Source: Xanthomonas sp. CFBP 8443
Lineage (GTDB): Bacteria > Pseudomonadota > Gammaproteobacteria > Xanthomonadales > Xanthomonadaceae
Length of the DNA: 64,000 nt
Direction of reading: 5' to 3'
Assembly: GCF_025666195.1 (NCBI RefSeq)
Contig: NZ_CP102592.1
Location: 3,286,001-3,350,000 of the forward strand
Below, in pieces: positions 55,103 to 64,000 of the stretch. The position numbers and the translations under genes are program-made. The notes under the pieces are model-generated. The model worked only from the letters and a program-made list of their open reading frames with translations. It was not told where the DNA came from and did not search any database. The stretch's first letter is position 1; every line of letters begins with the position of its first letter.

Positions 55103-58100
55103 ATGTCCACTTCCCGCTTCGCCCATCTGCACGTCCACACCGAATTCTCGCTGGCGGATTCCACCATCCGTGTGCCCGAGAAACCGGATCAGGCCGACCC
55201 GAAGAAAGCCAAGCAGGCCAACCTGCTCAGCCGCGCGGTCGAACTGGAGTTGCCCGCGCTCGCGGTCACCGACCTCAACAACCTGTTCGCGCTGGTCAAG
55301 TTCTACAAGGCCGCCGAAGGCGTGGGCATCAAGCCGATCGCCGGCGCCGACCTGCTGATCAGCGACGGCACCCAGGCGCCGTGGCGGCTCACCGTGCTGT
55401 GCCGCAACCGCGACGGCTACCTGAGCCTGTCGCGGCTGCTGACCCGCGCCTGGCTGGAAGGCCACCGCAACGAAGGCGGCGTGGCGCTGCGCCCGGAATG
55501 GCTGCAGACCGGCAGCGACAACCTGTTCGCGCTGGCCGGGCGCGACAGCCTGGCCGGACGCCTGGCCAGCGAAGGCCGCCACGACCTGGCCGAGCAGCAG
55601 CTGGCCGACTGGCAGCGCATCTTCGGCGACGGCCTGCACTTGGAACTGACCCGCACCGGCCGCGACGGCGAGGAAGCGTTCAACCAGTTCGCGCTGCACG
55701 CGGCCGGCATGCGCGGGCTGCCGGTGGTGGCCAGCAACGACGTGCGCTTCCTGTACGCCAGCGATTTCGCCGCGCACGAGGCGCGCGTGTGCATTTCCTC
55801 CGGCCGCGTGCTCGATGACCCCAAGCGCCCGCGCGACTACAGCGACCAGCAATACCTGAAGTCGTCCGAGGAAATGGCCGCGCTGTTCGCCGACATCCCC
55901 GACGCGATCGACAACACGCTGGCGCTGGCGCAGCGCTGCAACATCGAGATGCAGTTGGGCACCTACTTCCTGCCCGCGTATCCCGTGCCCGACAACGAGA
56001 CGCTGGACAGCTGGATCCGCAGCCAGTCGCGCGAGGGCCTGGCCGCGCGCCTGGAGAAGAACCCGCTGGCGCCGGGCAAGACCCGCCAGGACTACGTCGA
56101 CCGGCTCGAATTCGAGCTGGACACCATCATCAAGATGGGCTTCCCCGGCTACTTCCTGATCGTGGCCGACTTCATCCAGTGGGGCAAGAACCAGGGCATC
56201 CCGATCGGCCCCGGCCGCGGCTCCGGCGCCGGCTCGCTGGTGGCCTGGGCGCTGCAGATCACCGATCTGGATCCGCTGCCGTACAACCTGCTGTTCGAGC
56301 GCTTCCTCAATCCCGAACGCGTGTCGATGCCCGACTTCGACATCGACTTCTGCATGGACCGTCGCGACGAGGTCATCGACTACGTCGCGCGCAAGTACGG
56401 GCGCGACCGGGTCAGCCAGATCATCACCTACGGCACCATGGCGGCCAAGGCGGTGGTGCGCGACTGCGGCCGCGTGCTCGGCTTCCCGTACGGCCTGGTC
56501 GACGGCGTCGCCAAGCTGATCCCCAACATCCTCGGCATCACGCTGAAGGATGCGATGGGCGAAGGCAAGGACAGCGAGATGGCCTCGCCGGAGCTGATCC
56601 AGCGCTACCAGAGCGAGGACGACGTCCGCGACCTGATGGACCTGGCGCGGCAGCTGGAGGACCTGACCCGCAACGCCGGCAAGCACGCCGGCGGCGTGGT
56701 GATCGCGCCGACGCCGCTGTCCGACTTCTGCCCGCTGTTCGCCGAACACGACGTCGACAACCTGGGCAAGAACCCGGTCACCCAGTTCGACAAGGACGAC
56801 GTCGAGCAGGTCGGCCTGGTCAAGTTCGACTTCCTCGGCCTGCGCACGCTGACCATCATCGACTGGGCGGTGAAGGCGATCAACGTGCGGCATGCGCGCG
56901 CCGGCATCCCGCCGGTGGACATCACCGCGATCCCGCTCGACGACGCGCCCACCTACAAGGGCGTGTTCGCCTCGGGCAACACCGGCGCCGTGTTCCAGTT
57001 CGAATCCTCGGGCATGCGCCGGCTGCTGAAGGACGCCAAGCCCGACCGCTTCGAAGACCTAATCGCGCTGGTGTCGCTGTACCGTCCGGGCCCGATGGAC
57101 CTGATCCCGGACTTCAACGCGCGCAAGCACGGCCAGCAGGAGATCATCTACCCCGATCCGCGCACCGAAGCGATCCTGAAAGACACCTACGGCATCATGG
57201 TGTACCAGGAGCAGGTGATGCAGATGGCGCAGATCGTCGGCGCCTACTCGCTGGGCGGCGCCGACCTGCTGCGCCGCGCGATGGGCAAGAAGGTGCCGGC
57301 GGAGATGGCCAAGCACCGCGAGATCTTCCGCGAGGGCGCGGCCAAGGGCGGCGTCGGCCAGGCCAAGGCCGACGAAATCTTCGACCTGATGGAGAAGTTC
57401 GCCGGCTACGGCTTCAACAAGTCGCACGCCGCCGCCTACGCGCTGGTCAGCTACCAGACCGCCTGGCTGAAACGGCACTACCCGGCCGAGTTCATGGCCG
57501 CGACGCTGTCCTCGGACATGGACAACACCGACAAGGTGGTGGGCTTCCTCGACGAGGTGCGCAACCTCGGCCTGACCGTGCTGCCGCCGCGGATCAACGC
57601 CTCGGCGTACATGTTCGCCGCGGCCACGCCGGACACCATCCAGTACGGCCTGGGCGCGATCAAGGGCGTGGGCCGCGGCGCCTGCGAGGCGATCGTGGCC
57701 GAGCGCGAGCGTGGCGGCGAATATGCCTCGCTGCTGGATTTCTGCACGCGCGTGGAATCGGCCAAACTCAACAAGCGCACCCTGGAAGCGTTGATCAACG
57801 CCGGCGCGATGGACGGGCTGGGCAGCAACCGCGCCACGCTGATGCTGCAGCTGCCGGAAGTGATGAAGGCCACCGAGCAGATGGCGCGCGAGCGCGCCTC
57901 CGGGCAGAACTCGCTGTTCGGCGGCGCCGACACCAGCGCGCCGGCGCTGCGCCTGGAGCTGCCGGAAAGCAAGGAATGGGCGCTGGGCCAATTGCTGACC
58001 GGCGAACGCGAGACGCTGGGCTTCTATCTCAGCGGCCATCCGTTCGATCCGTACCGCGAGGAAGTGCGCGACCTGGTCGGCTGCGACCTGAGCGCGCTGG

Positions 58101-58696
58101 AGAAGATCTGTTCGCAATCCGGCGGCGGCCGCGGTGGCGGCGGTGGCGACGGCGAGAAACGCGCCTGGCGCCCGGAGATCAGCGCGATCCTGGCCGGCCA
58201 GGTGGTCGGCGTGCGCCGCAAGGGCGACAGCCAGGTGTTCGTGCAGCTCGAAGACGGCCGCGGCCGGGTCGAGTGCAGCGCGTTCACCGATGCCATCGCC
58301 GAGTTCGGCCACCTGCTCACCCGCGACCGCATCCTGATCGTCAAGGGCGGCGTGCGCGAGGACGAATTCAATGGCGGCTATGCCATGCGCATCCGCCAGT
58401 GCTGGGACTACGAACAGATCTGCACCCACCACGCGCAACGCCTGTCGCTGCGCCTGGACCTGCGCCAGCGCAGCACCTGGCCGCGCATCGACGCACTGCT
58501 GGCGCGCCACCGCCCCGGCAAGACGCCGCTGCGCCTGGACCTGCTGCTGGCCTCGGAACAGGGCAGCGTGGCCGGCATGCTCGACCTCAACGGCAGCCAC
58601 TCCGTGCGCGTGGATCCGCAGTTGCTGGACACCCTGCGCGCCGATCCCGGCGTGCGTGCGGTCAAGGTCAAGTACAACCCGCCCTGGGCGACGTGA
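55103..58696 (+). CDS. dnaE: DNA polymerase III alpha subunit
   Basis: DnaE, the replicative polymerase. It has 1197 residues (E. coli 1160). PHP domain at the N terminus (FAHLHVHTEFSLADS), palm with PDFDIDFCMDRR (Asp411, Asp413 catalytic), fingers (GSGAGSLVAWALQITDLDP), helix-hairpin-helix region, clamp-binding motif and OB domain (EISAILAGQVVGVRRKGD). A glycine-rich insertion, SGGGRGGGGGDG, lies just before the OB domain (about 1005-1016). It starts 66 bp after the heptamer array and is not translationally coupled to rnhB. Confidence 0.98.
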   Translation: MSTSRFAHLHVHTEFSLADSTIRVPEKPDQADPKKAKQANLLSRAVELELPALAVTDLNNLFALVKFYKAAEGVGIKPIAGADLLISDGTQAPWRLTVLCRNRDGYLSLSRLLTRAWLEGHRNEGGVALRPEWLQTGSDNLFALAGRDSLAGRLASEGRHDLAEQQLADWQRIFGDGLHLELTRTGRDGEEAFNQFALHAAGMRGLPVVASNDVRFLYASDFAAHEARVCISSGRVLDDPKRPRDYSDQQYLKSSEEMAALFADIPDAIDNTLALAQRCNIEMQLGTYFLPAYPVPDNETLDSWIRSQSREGLAARLEKNPLAPGKTRQDYVDRLEFELDTIIKMGFPGYFLIVADFIQWGKNQGIPIGPGRGSGAGSLVAWALQITDLDPLPYNLLFERFLNPERVSMPDFDIDFCMDRRDEVIDYVARKYGRDRVSQIITYGTMAAKAVVRDCGRVLGFPYGLVDGVAKLIPNILGITLKDAMGEGKDSEMASPELIQRYQSEDDVRDLMDLARQLEDLTRNAGKHAGGVVIAPTPLSDFCPLFAEHDVDNLGKNPVTQFDKDDVEQVGLVKFDFLGLRTLTIIDWAVKAINVRHARAGIPPVDITAIPLDDAPTYKGVFASGNTGAVFQFESSGMRRLLKDAKPDRFEDLIALVSLYRPGPMDLIPDFNARKHGQQEIIYPDPRTEAILKDTYGIMVYQEQVMQMAQIVGAYSLGGADLLRRAMGKKVPAEMAKHREIFREGAAKGGVGQAKADEIFDLMEKFAGYGFNKSHAAAYALVSYQTAWLKRHYPAEFMAATLSSDMDNTDKVVGFLDEVRNLGLTVLPPRINASAYMFAAATPDTIQYGLGAIKGVGRGACEAIVAERERGGEYASLLDFCTRVESAKLNKRTLEALINAGAMDGLGSNRATLMLQLPEVMKATEQMARERASGQNSLFGGADTSAPALRLELPESKEWALGQLLTGERETLGFYLSGHPFDPYREEVRDLVGCDLSALEKICSQSGGGRGGGGGDGEKRAWRPEISAILAGQVVGVRRKGDSQVFVQLEDGRGRVECSAFTDAIAEFGHLLTRDRILIVKGGVREDEFNGGYAMRIRQCWDYEQICTHHAQRLSLRLDLRQRSTWPRIDALLARHRPGKTPLRLDLLLASEQGSVAGMLDLNGSHSVRVDPQLLDTLRADPGVRAVKVKYNPPWAT

Positions 58697-58751
58697 GCCT
58701 GCCGCCCACTCCAGGGCAGCGCCTTCCTTCCGCATGCATCGAGTGCCTTCC

Positions 58752-59642
58752 ATGACGCGTTTTTCGATCCTGTTGGCGTGCGCCGCGCTGCTCGGCGGTT
58801 GCGGTGAAGCAGCGCAGCGCTTCGTGGTCGACAACCCGACCGCGGCGCCGCTGCGGATCGTCGTCGACGACCAGGCCTACGACGTGGCCGCGGACAGCGC
58901 GACCACGCTCGAGCTGGCGCCGGGCGCACACCGGCTACGGACCGCAGCGCTGGGCGAAGTGCCCTTCATCGTCTATGCCGGCGGCCACGGCGGGCTGATC
59001 AACCCGACCCTGTCCGACTACGTGATCGGCCGGGAAATCTACGTCACCGACGCCTCCAAGCTGAAGAACTTCGGCACGGTGGAGTCCACGCTGACCCTGC
59101 AAGGAGTGAGCGTCAGCGGCCCGTTCGAGGCGCGACACGCGCTGTTCATCGGCAAGCAGTGGGACTACGGGCTGCGCGAACCGTTTCCCGAGCGCACCGT
59201 GGCCTACGTCGCCGACCGCGGCGGCAACATCAAGACCAAGCTGTTCGGCGCCGCCGAGTTCATCGCCTACTACGAGGCCGGCAGCGGCCAACCGGGCTAC
59301 TTCGCGCAACAACGCGCGCCGGGCTGGCAGGCGCCGCGCCGCACGCTGGAACCCGCGTCAGCGGCGCTGCCGCCGCTGGCGCCCGCGTTCGAGGCGCATG
59401 CGGCGCCGCTGCGCCAGGTCTACGCGCGCTATCTGCGCGCGTCCGATCCGGCGCAGCAGCTACAGCTGCAGAAGGACTACTTCCAGGCCATGATGCAGTT
59501 CACCGCAGCCACCGCCACGCTCGGCGCGGACCTGGGCGCCGAGGCGAACCAGGCGCGCAACGACTTCGTGCTGCAGCTCGGCCAGGCCTTCGGCAGCCCC
59601 GCGCTGGTCGCGGCCGCACCGGCGGCGGCTCCGCAGCGCTGA
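58752..59642 (+). CDS. Putative lipoprotein of unknown function
   Basis: I do not recognise a family. The 296-residue protein has a short lipoprotein signal ([16 protein letters not shown], Cys17), then a beta-rich domain (about 20-110: [40 protein letters not shown]), which resembles small carbohydrate- or peptide-binding sandwiches, and a helical, Ala/Gln-rich C-terminal half (about 190-296). It lies between dnaE and accA, which are adjacent in E. coli, on the same strand. An ATG at 58734 is an alternative start but the signal peptide favours 58752. Confidence 0.75.
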   Translation: MTRFSILLACAALLGGCGEAAQRFVVDNPTAAPLRIVVDDQAYDVAADSATTLELAPGAHRLRTAALGEVPFIVYAGGHGGLINPTLSDYVIGREIYVTDASKLKNFGTVESTLTLQGVSVSGPFEARHALFIGKQWDYGLREPFPERTVAYVADRGGNIKTKLFGAAEFIAYYEAGSGQPGYFAQQRAPGWQAPRRTLEPASAALPPLAPAFEAHAAPLRQVYARYLRASDPAQQLQLQKDYFQAMMQFTAATATLGADLGAEANQARNDFVLQLGQAFGSPALVAAAPAAAPQR

Positions 59643-59715
59643 TTGCCGGCGGCACCGCTCCGTTTCCCGCGCCGCGGCGACCGCACGGCCCCGTACGGGT
59701 TGGCCGCAGCCGTTC

Positions 59716-59724
59716 GGCTACACT
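59716..59724 (+). promoter_or_regulatory. Extended -10-like box before accA
   Basis: GGCTACACT, 28 bp before the accA ATG; it resembles the GGCTAnAnT boxes of rpsB, pyrH and frr. No clear -35. Confidence 0.4.
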
Positions 59725-59751
59725 TGCCGCTTTAGTTCACGACGGTTTCCA

Positions 59752-60711
59752 ATGAATCCGAACTACCTCGACTTCGAGCAACCCATCGCCGATCTGGAAG
59801 CCAAGATCCAGGAACTGCGCAATGCCAGCACCGGCCCGGCGGTCAACGTCGACACCGAGGTGCGGGCGCTGCAGGACAAGCTGCGGGTGCGCACCGCGCA
59901 GATCTTCCGCGATCTGTCGTCGTGGCAGATCTCGCAGCTGGCGCGGCATCCGCAGCGCCCGTACACGCTGGACTACATCAACGTGTTCTGCGACGAATTC
60001 CAGGAACTGGCCGGCGACCGCGCGTTCGCCGACGACAAGGCCATCGTCGGCGGCCTGGGCCGCATCGACGGGCGCCCGGTGGTCATCATCGGCCACCAGA
60101 AGGGCCGCGACACCAAGACCAAGGTCGCGCGCAACTTCGGCATGCCGCGTCCGGAGGGCTACCGCAAGGCGCTGCGGCTGATGAAGCTGGCCGAACGCTT
60201 CAAGCTGCCGCTGCTGACCTTCATCGACACCCCCGGCGCCTATCCCGGCATCGGCGCCGAAGAGCGCGGCCAGAGCGAGGCGATCGCGCGCAACCTGCTG
60301 GAGATGGCCGAGCTGAAGGTGCCGGTGATCTGCACCGTGATCGGCGAAGGCGGCTCCGGCGGCGCGCTGGCGATCGGCGTCGGCGACCGCACCCTGATGC
60401 TGGAATACGGCACCTATTCGGTGATCTCGCCGGAAGGCTGCGCCTCGATCCTGTGGAAGGACGCGGCCAAGGCCAAGGACGCCGCCGAGCAGCTGGGCCT
60501 GACCGCCAAGCGCCTGTCCGCGCTGGGCCTGGTCGACAAGGTCGTGCGCGAGCCGATCGGCGGCGCGCACCGCAATCCCACGCAGATGGCCAAGCGCCTG
60601 AAGGCGGTGCTGCTCAACGAACTGGACGCGCTGGAACAGCTGCCGGTCGAGCAGTTGCTGCAGAAGCGCTACGAGCGCCTGCGCGGCTACGGGGCGTACG
60701 AGGCGGCGTAG
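59752..60711 (+). CDS. accA: Acetyl-CoA carboxylase carboxyltransferase subunit alpha
   Basis: AccA, with AccD, transfers the carboxyl group from biotin to acetyl-CoA, giving malonyl-CoA for fatty acids. It has 319 residues, the same as E. coli. Conserved stretches: [19 protein letters not shown] at the N terminus, the oxyanion region [15 protein letters not shown] and [16 protein letters not shown]. It closes the conserved block. A stem-loop follows. Confidence 0.98.
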   Translation: MNPNYLDFEQPIADLEAKIQELRNASTGPAVNVDTEVRALQDKLRVRTAQIFRDLSSWQISQLARHPQRPYTLDYINVFCDEFQELAGDRAFADDKAIVGGLGRIDGRPVVIIGHQKGRDTKTKVARNFGMPRPEGYRKALRLMKLAERFKLPLLTFIDTPGAYPGIGAEERGQSEAIARNLLEMAELKVPVICTVIGEGGSGGALAIGVGDRTLMLEYGTYSVISPEGCASILWKDAAKAKDAAEQLGLTAKRLSALGLVDKVVREPIGGAHRNPTQMAKRLKAVLLNELDALEQLPVEQLLQKRYERLRGYGAYEAA

Positions 60712-60719
60712 CCGTCTGA

Positions 60720-60744
60720 CAGTTCCGACAAGCGTCCGGAACTG
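60720..60744 (+). terminator. Stem-loop after accA
   Basis: CAGTTCCG (60720-60727) pairs with CGGAACTG (60737-60744), 9-nt loop. It begins 8 bp after the accA stop and has no U tract. Confidence 0.45.
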
Positions 60745-60826
60745 CCCGCGGGGCTACAGGTAGCGGTTCTGTGCTTGCCGTACGGCCGGCCGTCTTCACT
60801 CCCGCATCCCATCAAACTAGGCCGCC

Positions 60827-61810
60827 ATGAATTTCCTCTCCGATCTGCAACATGCCGGCGCGGCCCTGGATACCGAAGATGCGGCGCGCTTCGCCGCGCT
60901 GTTAGATACGTACCGGCCGCACGCCGAGCACATTTCCAGCGGTGTCTACGAGCGACTGAGCACGGACGAACGGGCTCGCTTCGTATTGTGGTTCCTGAAG
61001 CGCTGGGGCAAGATCGACCGCATCGAACCGACCGAGCGCGAACGCTACAACGTGGTGGTCCAACGCTCGTTTGCCGAGCATGGCCGCGAGAGGATCGGCG
61101 ACGGCGAATACGTGCTCCGTCGCTATGCAGACGCCGGGCACGATTTCGCCCTGCTCGGCTACGACTGGTTCACCGGCGTGCACGATATCCACTTCGACCA
61201 GTATGCCGCACCCGGGTTCGACGTGCGCCCGGGCGACGTGATCATCGACGGCGGCGCGTTCATCGGCGATACCGCTGTGTTGTTTCACGCCAAGACTGGC
61301 GGAGATTGTCAGATCCACGCATTCGAATTACTTGATGAGAACCTCGTCCTGCTGCAACGCAACCTTGATCTCAACGGCATCGCCGGTAACGTTGTGGCCA
61401 ACAAGTACGCACTTGGCGACCGCAGCGGCGTGGAACTTTCGATCGCGCTGACGCGACTGCAGGCTTCGATGTCGCTGATGTACGCCGGGGAGATCAAGGT
61501 ATCGATGATAAAGCTCGACGACTACGTTCGCGAACGCGGCCTGTCGCGCGTGGATTTCATCAAGCTGGACATCGAAGGCGCTGAAATACCGGCACTTGAG
61601 GGTGCGCGCGAGACCATCGAACGGTTCCGCCCGCGCATGGCGCTGTGCCTGTATCACAAGTGGGATGACGTGCTGACCATCCCCGCGTTTCTCGACAGTC
61701 TCAACGTCGACTACGACTATCGATTCAAATGGGTGCAGTTGAAACTGGGCACTGAAGCGGTGATCCTGCTCACTCCCAAGACCGCAGACATACCGGTGTC
61801 AGCACGCTGA
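60827..61810 (+). CDS. FkbM-family methyltransferase
   Basis: A 327-residue SAM-dependent methyltransferase. Motif I is VIIDGGAFIGDTA (138-150), followed by an acidic residue in FELLDENLVLLQRNLDLNG, and the FkbM signature KLDIEGAEIPALEGA near 245. FkbM proteins O-methylate sugars or polyketides; near LPS-related genes a sugar target is plausible, but nothing here fixes it. An N-terminal part of about 120 residues precedes the domain. GC content and codon use (many ATT, AAC/AAT mixtures, TTG, AAG/AAA) differ from the neighbours, so this gene and the next may have been acquired together. Confidence 0.85.
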   Translation: MNFLSDLQHAGAALDTEDAARFAALLDTYRPHAEHISSGVYERLSTDERARFVLWFLKRWGKIDRIEPTERERYNVVVQRSFAEHGRERIGDGEYVLRRYADAGHDFALLGYDWFTGVHDIHFDQYAAPGFDVRPGDVIIDGGAFIGDTAVLFHAKTGGDCQIHAFELLDENLVLLQRNLDLNGIAGNVVANKYALGDRSGVELSIALTRLQASMSLMYAGEIKVSMIKLDDYVRERGLSRVDFIKLDIEGAEIPALEGARETIERFRPRMALCLYHKWDDVLTIPAFLDSLNVDYDYRFKWVQLKLGTEAVILLTPKTADIPVSAR

Positions 61811-61868
61811 AGGCAGCGCGCCGCCACGGCGCGCGCGCCTCTCTTTCCTTTCAGGATTGCAACACGCC

Positions 61869-63272
61869 GTGAGCCGCTCGCTACTATCCACCGCTGGCGG
61901 ACGCTGCTACGACAGCCGCTGCATGGTTTGCAACGGTTCGATGAAGCCGTTCTTCAGCAAAACCTTCGACCGCTGGGACGTAGGCACGCTCGACTACGAA
62001 AAATGCGCCGGATGCGGTTTCGTCGCCTGCGCCAGCTTGCTCAGGCTCTCCGACGAAGACTGGTCCGCATTGAACCATCGCTTCCACAGCACCATCTACG
62101 ACGGCTCCGACCCATTCAATCGCGCCGGTCGTCTGGCTGGCCAAGCGCGCGCGATTGACGCCATGCTCAGCGTCGGCTTGATCGATAGCAATAAGCCTAT
62201 GCTCGATTGGGGCTCGGGTGTCGGCGACCTCGCCACCCAGCTTGTCTCGCGCGGGCGTACTCTGTTCAGCTACGACCAATACATCACCCCTGTGGTCAAC
62301 CGCTGGCCGCAATCGCAGCCGCCACGTGGTGGCTTCGCCTTGGTCACCGCCTGCGCTGTGCTCGAGCATCTGAAGGACCGTCGCGAACTGGATGCGATCG
62401 AGCAGTTGGTCGCCGACCGCGGTGTTCTCGGCATCCATCTGCTGATCCCGCGCGCTATTCCGAAGGATCCAAGCTGGGTCTATCTGTTGCCGGTGCACTG
62501 CGCATTCCACACTTGGGAGAGCATGCGCCTGTTGCTGCAGCAATGGAGCTACGAAGCGACCGTCTACTGCCACGACGCGCTGATGTGGTTCTTCTTCAAG
62601 TGCAAGGACGGTGTTGAAAGCAAGGTTGAGCACATCAATCGTAGCGAAGGTTCCGGGTACCTGCGCTATGTTGAAGGCTTTGTCAGTGCGAGCGGCGTCG
62701 AGCTGCCATTGGATCCGGACTACGGCGCGGTAGACCGCAGCTTGCGCACCCTGTACGTCGGAATCCGTCCCGAGCAGCAGGACGCAGACTGGCTCAGTGC
62801 AGTGCTACCATTCTGCGCCGACACGGCATGGGGCGACACACCGCAGACCGCGCCGGGGTCGCTTCCGCCGCAGAGCTTCGACGCCATCTACAGCGACTTA
62901 GTTGCCGAACGGCTCACGCCCAAGCAGTTCATCCGCTATCTGGAATGGACTCGCGGCCTGCTCAAGCCGGGTGGCGTGCACCGCTTTGCCACCTCCGATT
63001 TGGATCTGACCCTGCAAAGCGCACATAGCGGTGCCTGGCGCGAACTGCCGTGGGTGAAGGAAGCCGGCATCACCACCCGCGGCTATTTCCTCAATACGGT
63101 GTTCCGCAGCTGGGGACACGTCTACCTGTATGACGACGCAACTCTGCTCGCGCGACTGGCCCGCAGCGGCTATCGCCACGCCGCCCGCAGCACCGCACTG
63201 CGCGGCCGCTGCGCCTCGTTGTACCGGCTCGACCGCGACACGCACCGTCTCTACGTCGAAGCCGAACGCTAA
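61869..63272 (+). CDS. Zinc-binding, two-part methyltransferase-like protein
   Basis: A 467-residue protein. It begins with a four-Cys zinc-ribbon-like site (Cys18 and Cys21 in CMVC, Cys46 and Cys49 in CAGC), as in methyltransferases that act on nucleotide-linked sugars. Then comes a SAM domain with motif I MLDWGSGVGDLA (111-122) and LVTACAVLEHLKD. The last third (about 310-467) looks like the second half of another methyltransferase (SFDAIYSDLVAERLT, YLEWTRGLLKPGGVHRFATSD) but lacks its own motif I. GTG 61869 is preferred, with AGGA 12 nt before it; a TTG at 61857 sits too close. GC is clearly lower than in the block to the left. Confidence 0.75.
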   Translation: MSRSLLSTAGGRCYDSRCMVCNGSMKPFFSKTFDRWDVGTLDYEKCAGCGFVACASLLRLSDEDWSALNHRFHSTIYDGSDPFNRAGRLAGQARAIDAMLSVGLIDSNKPMLDWGSGVGDLATQLVSRGRTLFSYDQYITPVVNRWPQSQPPRGGFALVTACAVLEHLKDRRELDAIEQLVADRGVLGIHLLIPRAIPKDPSWVYLLPVHCAFHTWESMRLLLQQWSYEATVYCHDALMWFFFKCKDGVESKVEHINRSEGSGYLRYVEGFVSASGVELPLDPDYGAVDRSLRTLYVGIRPEQQDADWLSAVLPFCADTAWGDTPQTAPGSLPPQSFDAIYSDLVAERLTPKQFIRYLEWTRGLLKPGGVHRFATSDLDLTLQSAHSGAWRELPWVKEAGITTRGYFLNTVFRSWGHVYLYDDATLLARLARSGYRHAARSTALRGRCASLYRLDRDTHRLYVEAER

Positions 63273-63343
63273 AGACCCGAAAGGTATCGCCAGCGCCCCT
63301 TATACGCGTGTCCCGGCCGCAGCGTTGGGACGATTCGCACCGC

Positions 63344-63796
63344 TCAGAACGGCTTGAACAATACCAACCAGATCACCACGATCAGCAGCAGCACTGGGAT
63401 CTCGTTGAACCAGCGCAGCGTGCGCGAGGACGGCAACCTGCGCGCCTGGGGCACGCCCTTGAGCCAGCGCCCGGCCACCGTATAGTGCGCCATCAGCAGC
63501 AGCACCAGGGCCAGCTTGGCGTGCAGCCAGCCGCTGCCGGGCGCCACCATCGTCGGGAAGTCGGGCAGCACCTTGTAGCCCAGCCACAGGGTCAGCCCCA
63601 GCAGCAGCGCCAGGCCGAACATCATGTGGCCGAAGCGGTACAGGCGCCGCCCCATCAGCACCAACCGCGCCTGCACGTCCGGCTGCCCTGCGCTCTCGGC
63701 GAGGTTGACCAGGATCCGCGGCAGGTAGAACACCGCTGCCATCCATGCGACCACGAACAGCAGGTGCAGGGACTTGATCCACAGATAGAGTTGCAT
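63344..63796 (-). CDS. hemJ: HemJ-like (UPF0093) membrane protein, putative protoporphyrinogen IX oxidase
   Basis: A 150-residue membrane protein with four membrane segments. The N terminus MQLYLWIKSLHLLFVVAWMA has the conserved His11 of HemJ, the middle has SGWLHAKLALVLLLMAHY, and the end reads RWFNEIPVLLLIVVIWLVLFKPF in pieces typical of the family. HemJ oxidises protoporphyrinogen IX in haem synthesis and itself binds haem. Related proteins are sometimes labelled CopD family. It is encoded on the minus strand between two plus-strand methyltransferase genes. Confidence 0.8.
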   Translation of the reverse strand: MQLYLWIKSLHLLFVVAWMAAVFYLPRILVNLAESAGQPDVQARLVLMGRRLYRFGHMMFGLALLLGLTLWLGYKVLPDFPTMVAPGSGWLHAKLALVLLLMAHYTVAGRWLKGVPQARRLPSSRTLRWFNEIPVLLLIVVIWLVLFKPF

Positions 63797-63877
63797 GCGC
63801 TGGCTCCGGGTCGCTGGCGTAGGATGTCACGCCATTTTCGCCGATTCGCATCACGCCCGCACGGACCACGACCCCGC

Positions 63878-64000
63878 ATGGACAAACAGTACGACGCCGA
63901 CTATTTCCAGCGCTGGTATCGCCGCGACGATATCGGCGGCAGCGCGCGCCTGGCGCGCAAGGTCGCGCTCGCCGTCGCCCAGGCCGAGTACTACCTGGAA
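63878..64000 (+). CDS. Methyltransferase-like protein, 5' end only
   Basis: Forty-one codons from ATG 63878 are visible before the window ends: DKQYDADYFQRWYRRDD, then ARLARKVALAVAQAEYYLE. The YDADYFQRWYR opening followed by a helix is typical of class I SAM-dependent methyltransferases, whose motif I would lie just beyond the edge. The catalytic part is not visible, so the call is tentative. Confidence 0.6.
   Translation, partial: MDKQYDADYFQRWYRRDDIGGSARLARKVALAVAQAEYYLE

Overview
The window is chromosomal DNA from a very GC-rich gammaproteobacterium. It is most likely a member of the Xanthomonadaceae, probably Xanthomonas or a close relative. This rests on the order of the housekeeping genes, the frr-uppS-cdsA-dxr order, the family-typical TGTAGGAGCGGCTTCAGCC repeats and GAGTCCC-type heptamer repeats, and -10 boxes of the GGCTAnAnT kind. 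I ran no database search, so the genus is an inference.

Layout. Positions 1-5300: rlmB (cut by the left edge), a GFA-type zinc protein, rnr, and three nearly identical tRNA-Leu(CAG) genes, each with its own promoter. Positions 5400-16800: a small unknown protein, an XRE regulator, a double-domain SGNH hydrolase, an EmrAB-OMF efflux operon headed by a MarR repressor, an AraC-type regulator, parC and a bacterioferritin. Positions 17000-28000: a penicillin-acylase-family enzyme, a beta-helix lipoprotein, a membrane diguanylate cyclase, then on the minus strand yffB, dapE, a short Asn-rich leader and asnB, with a GH43 enzyme and a lipoprotein further upstream. Positions 28000-61000 hold the conserved block glnD/dapD/map // rpsB-tsf-pyrH-frr-uppS-cdsA-dxr-rseP-bamA-lpxD-fabZ-lpxA-lpxB-rnhB-dnaE-accA. 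It carries three additions: an archaic (Csu-like) chaperone-usher pilus cluster between map and rpsB, an HDOD-GGDEF protein between tsf and pyrH, and a lipoprotein between dnaE and accA. skp is missing from its usual place between bamA and lpxD. Positions 60800-64000: two lower-GC methyltransferase-like genes (possible transfer), a HemJ-like membrane protein and the start of another methyltransferase.

How the genes work together. The large plus-strand block couples translation (S2, EF-Ts, RRF), UMP kinase, isoprenoid and phospholipid precursors, the sigma-E protease RseP, outer-membrane assembly (BamA), lipid A synthesis and replication. dapE, dapD and asnB all belong to aspartate-family metabolism.

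Two observations stand out. First, asnB is preceded by what looks like a complete transcription attenuator: a 31-codon leader peptide with four Asn codons, a perfect terminator, and a leader segment that can pair as an antiterminator. Second, there is a family of inverted-repeat elements built from tandem heptamers (GGGACTC/GAGTCCC and matched variants). They lie between genes and also encode the ends of LpxB and RnhB. One arm has expanded to 15 perfect copies upstream of dnaE.
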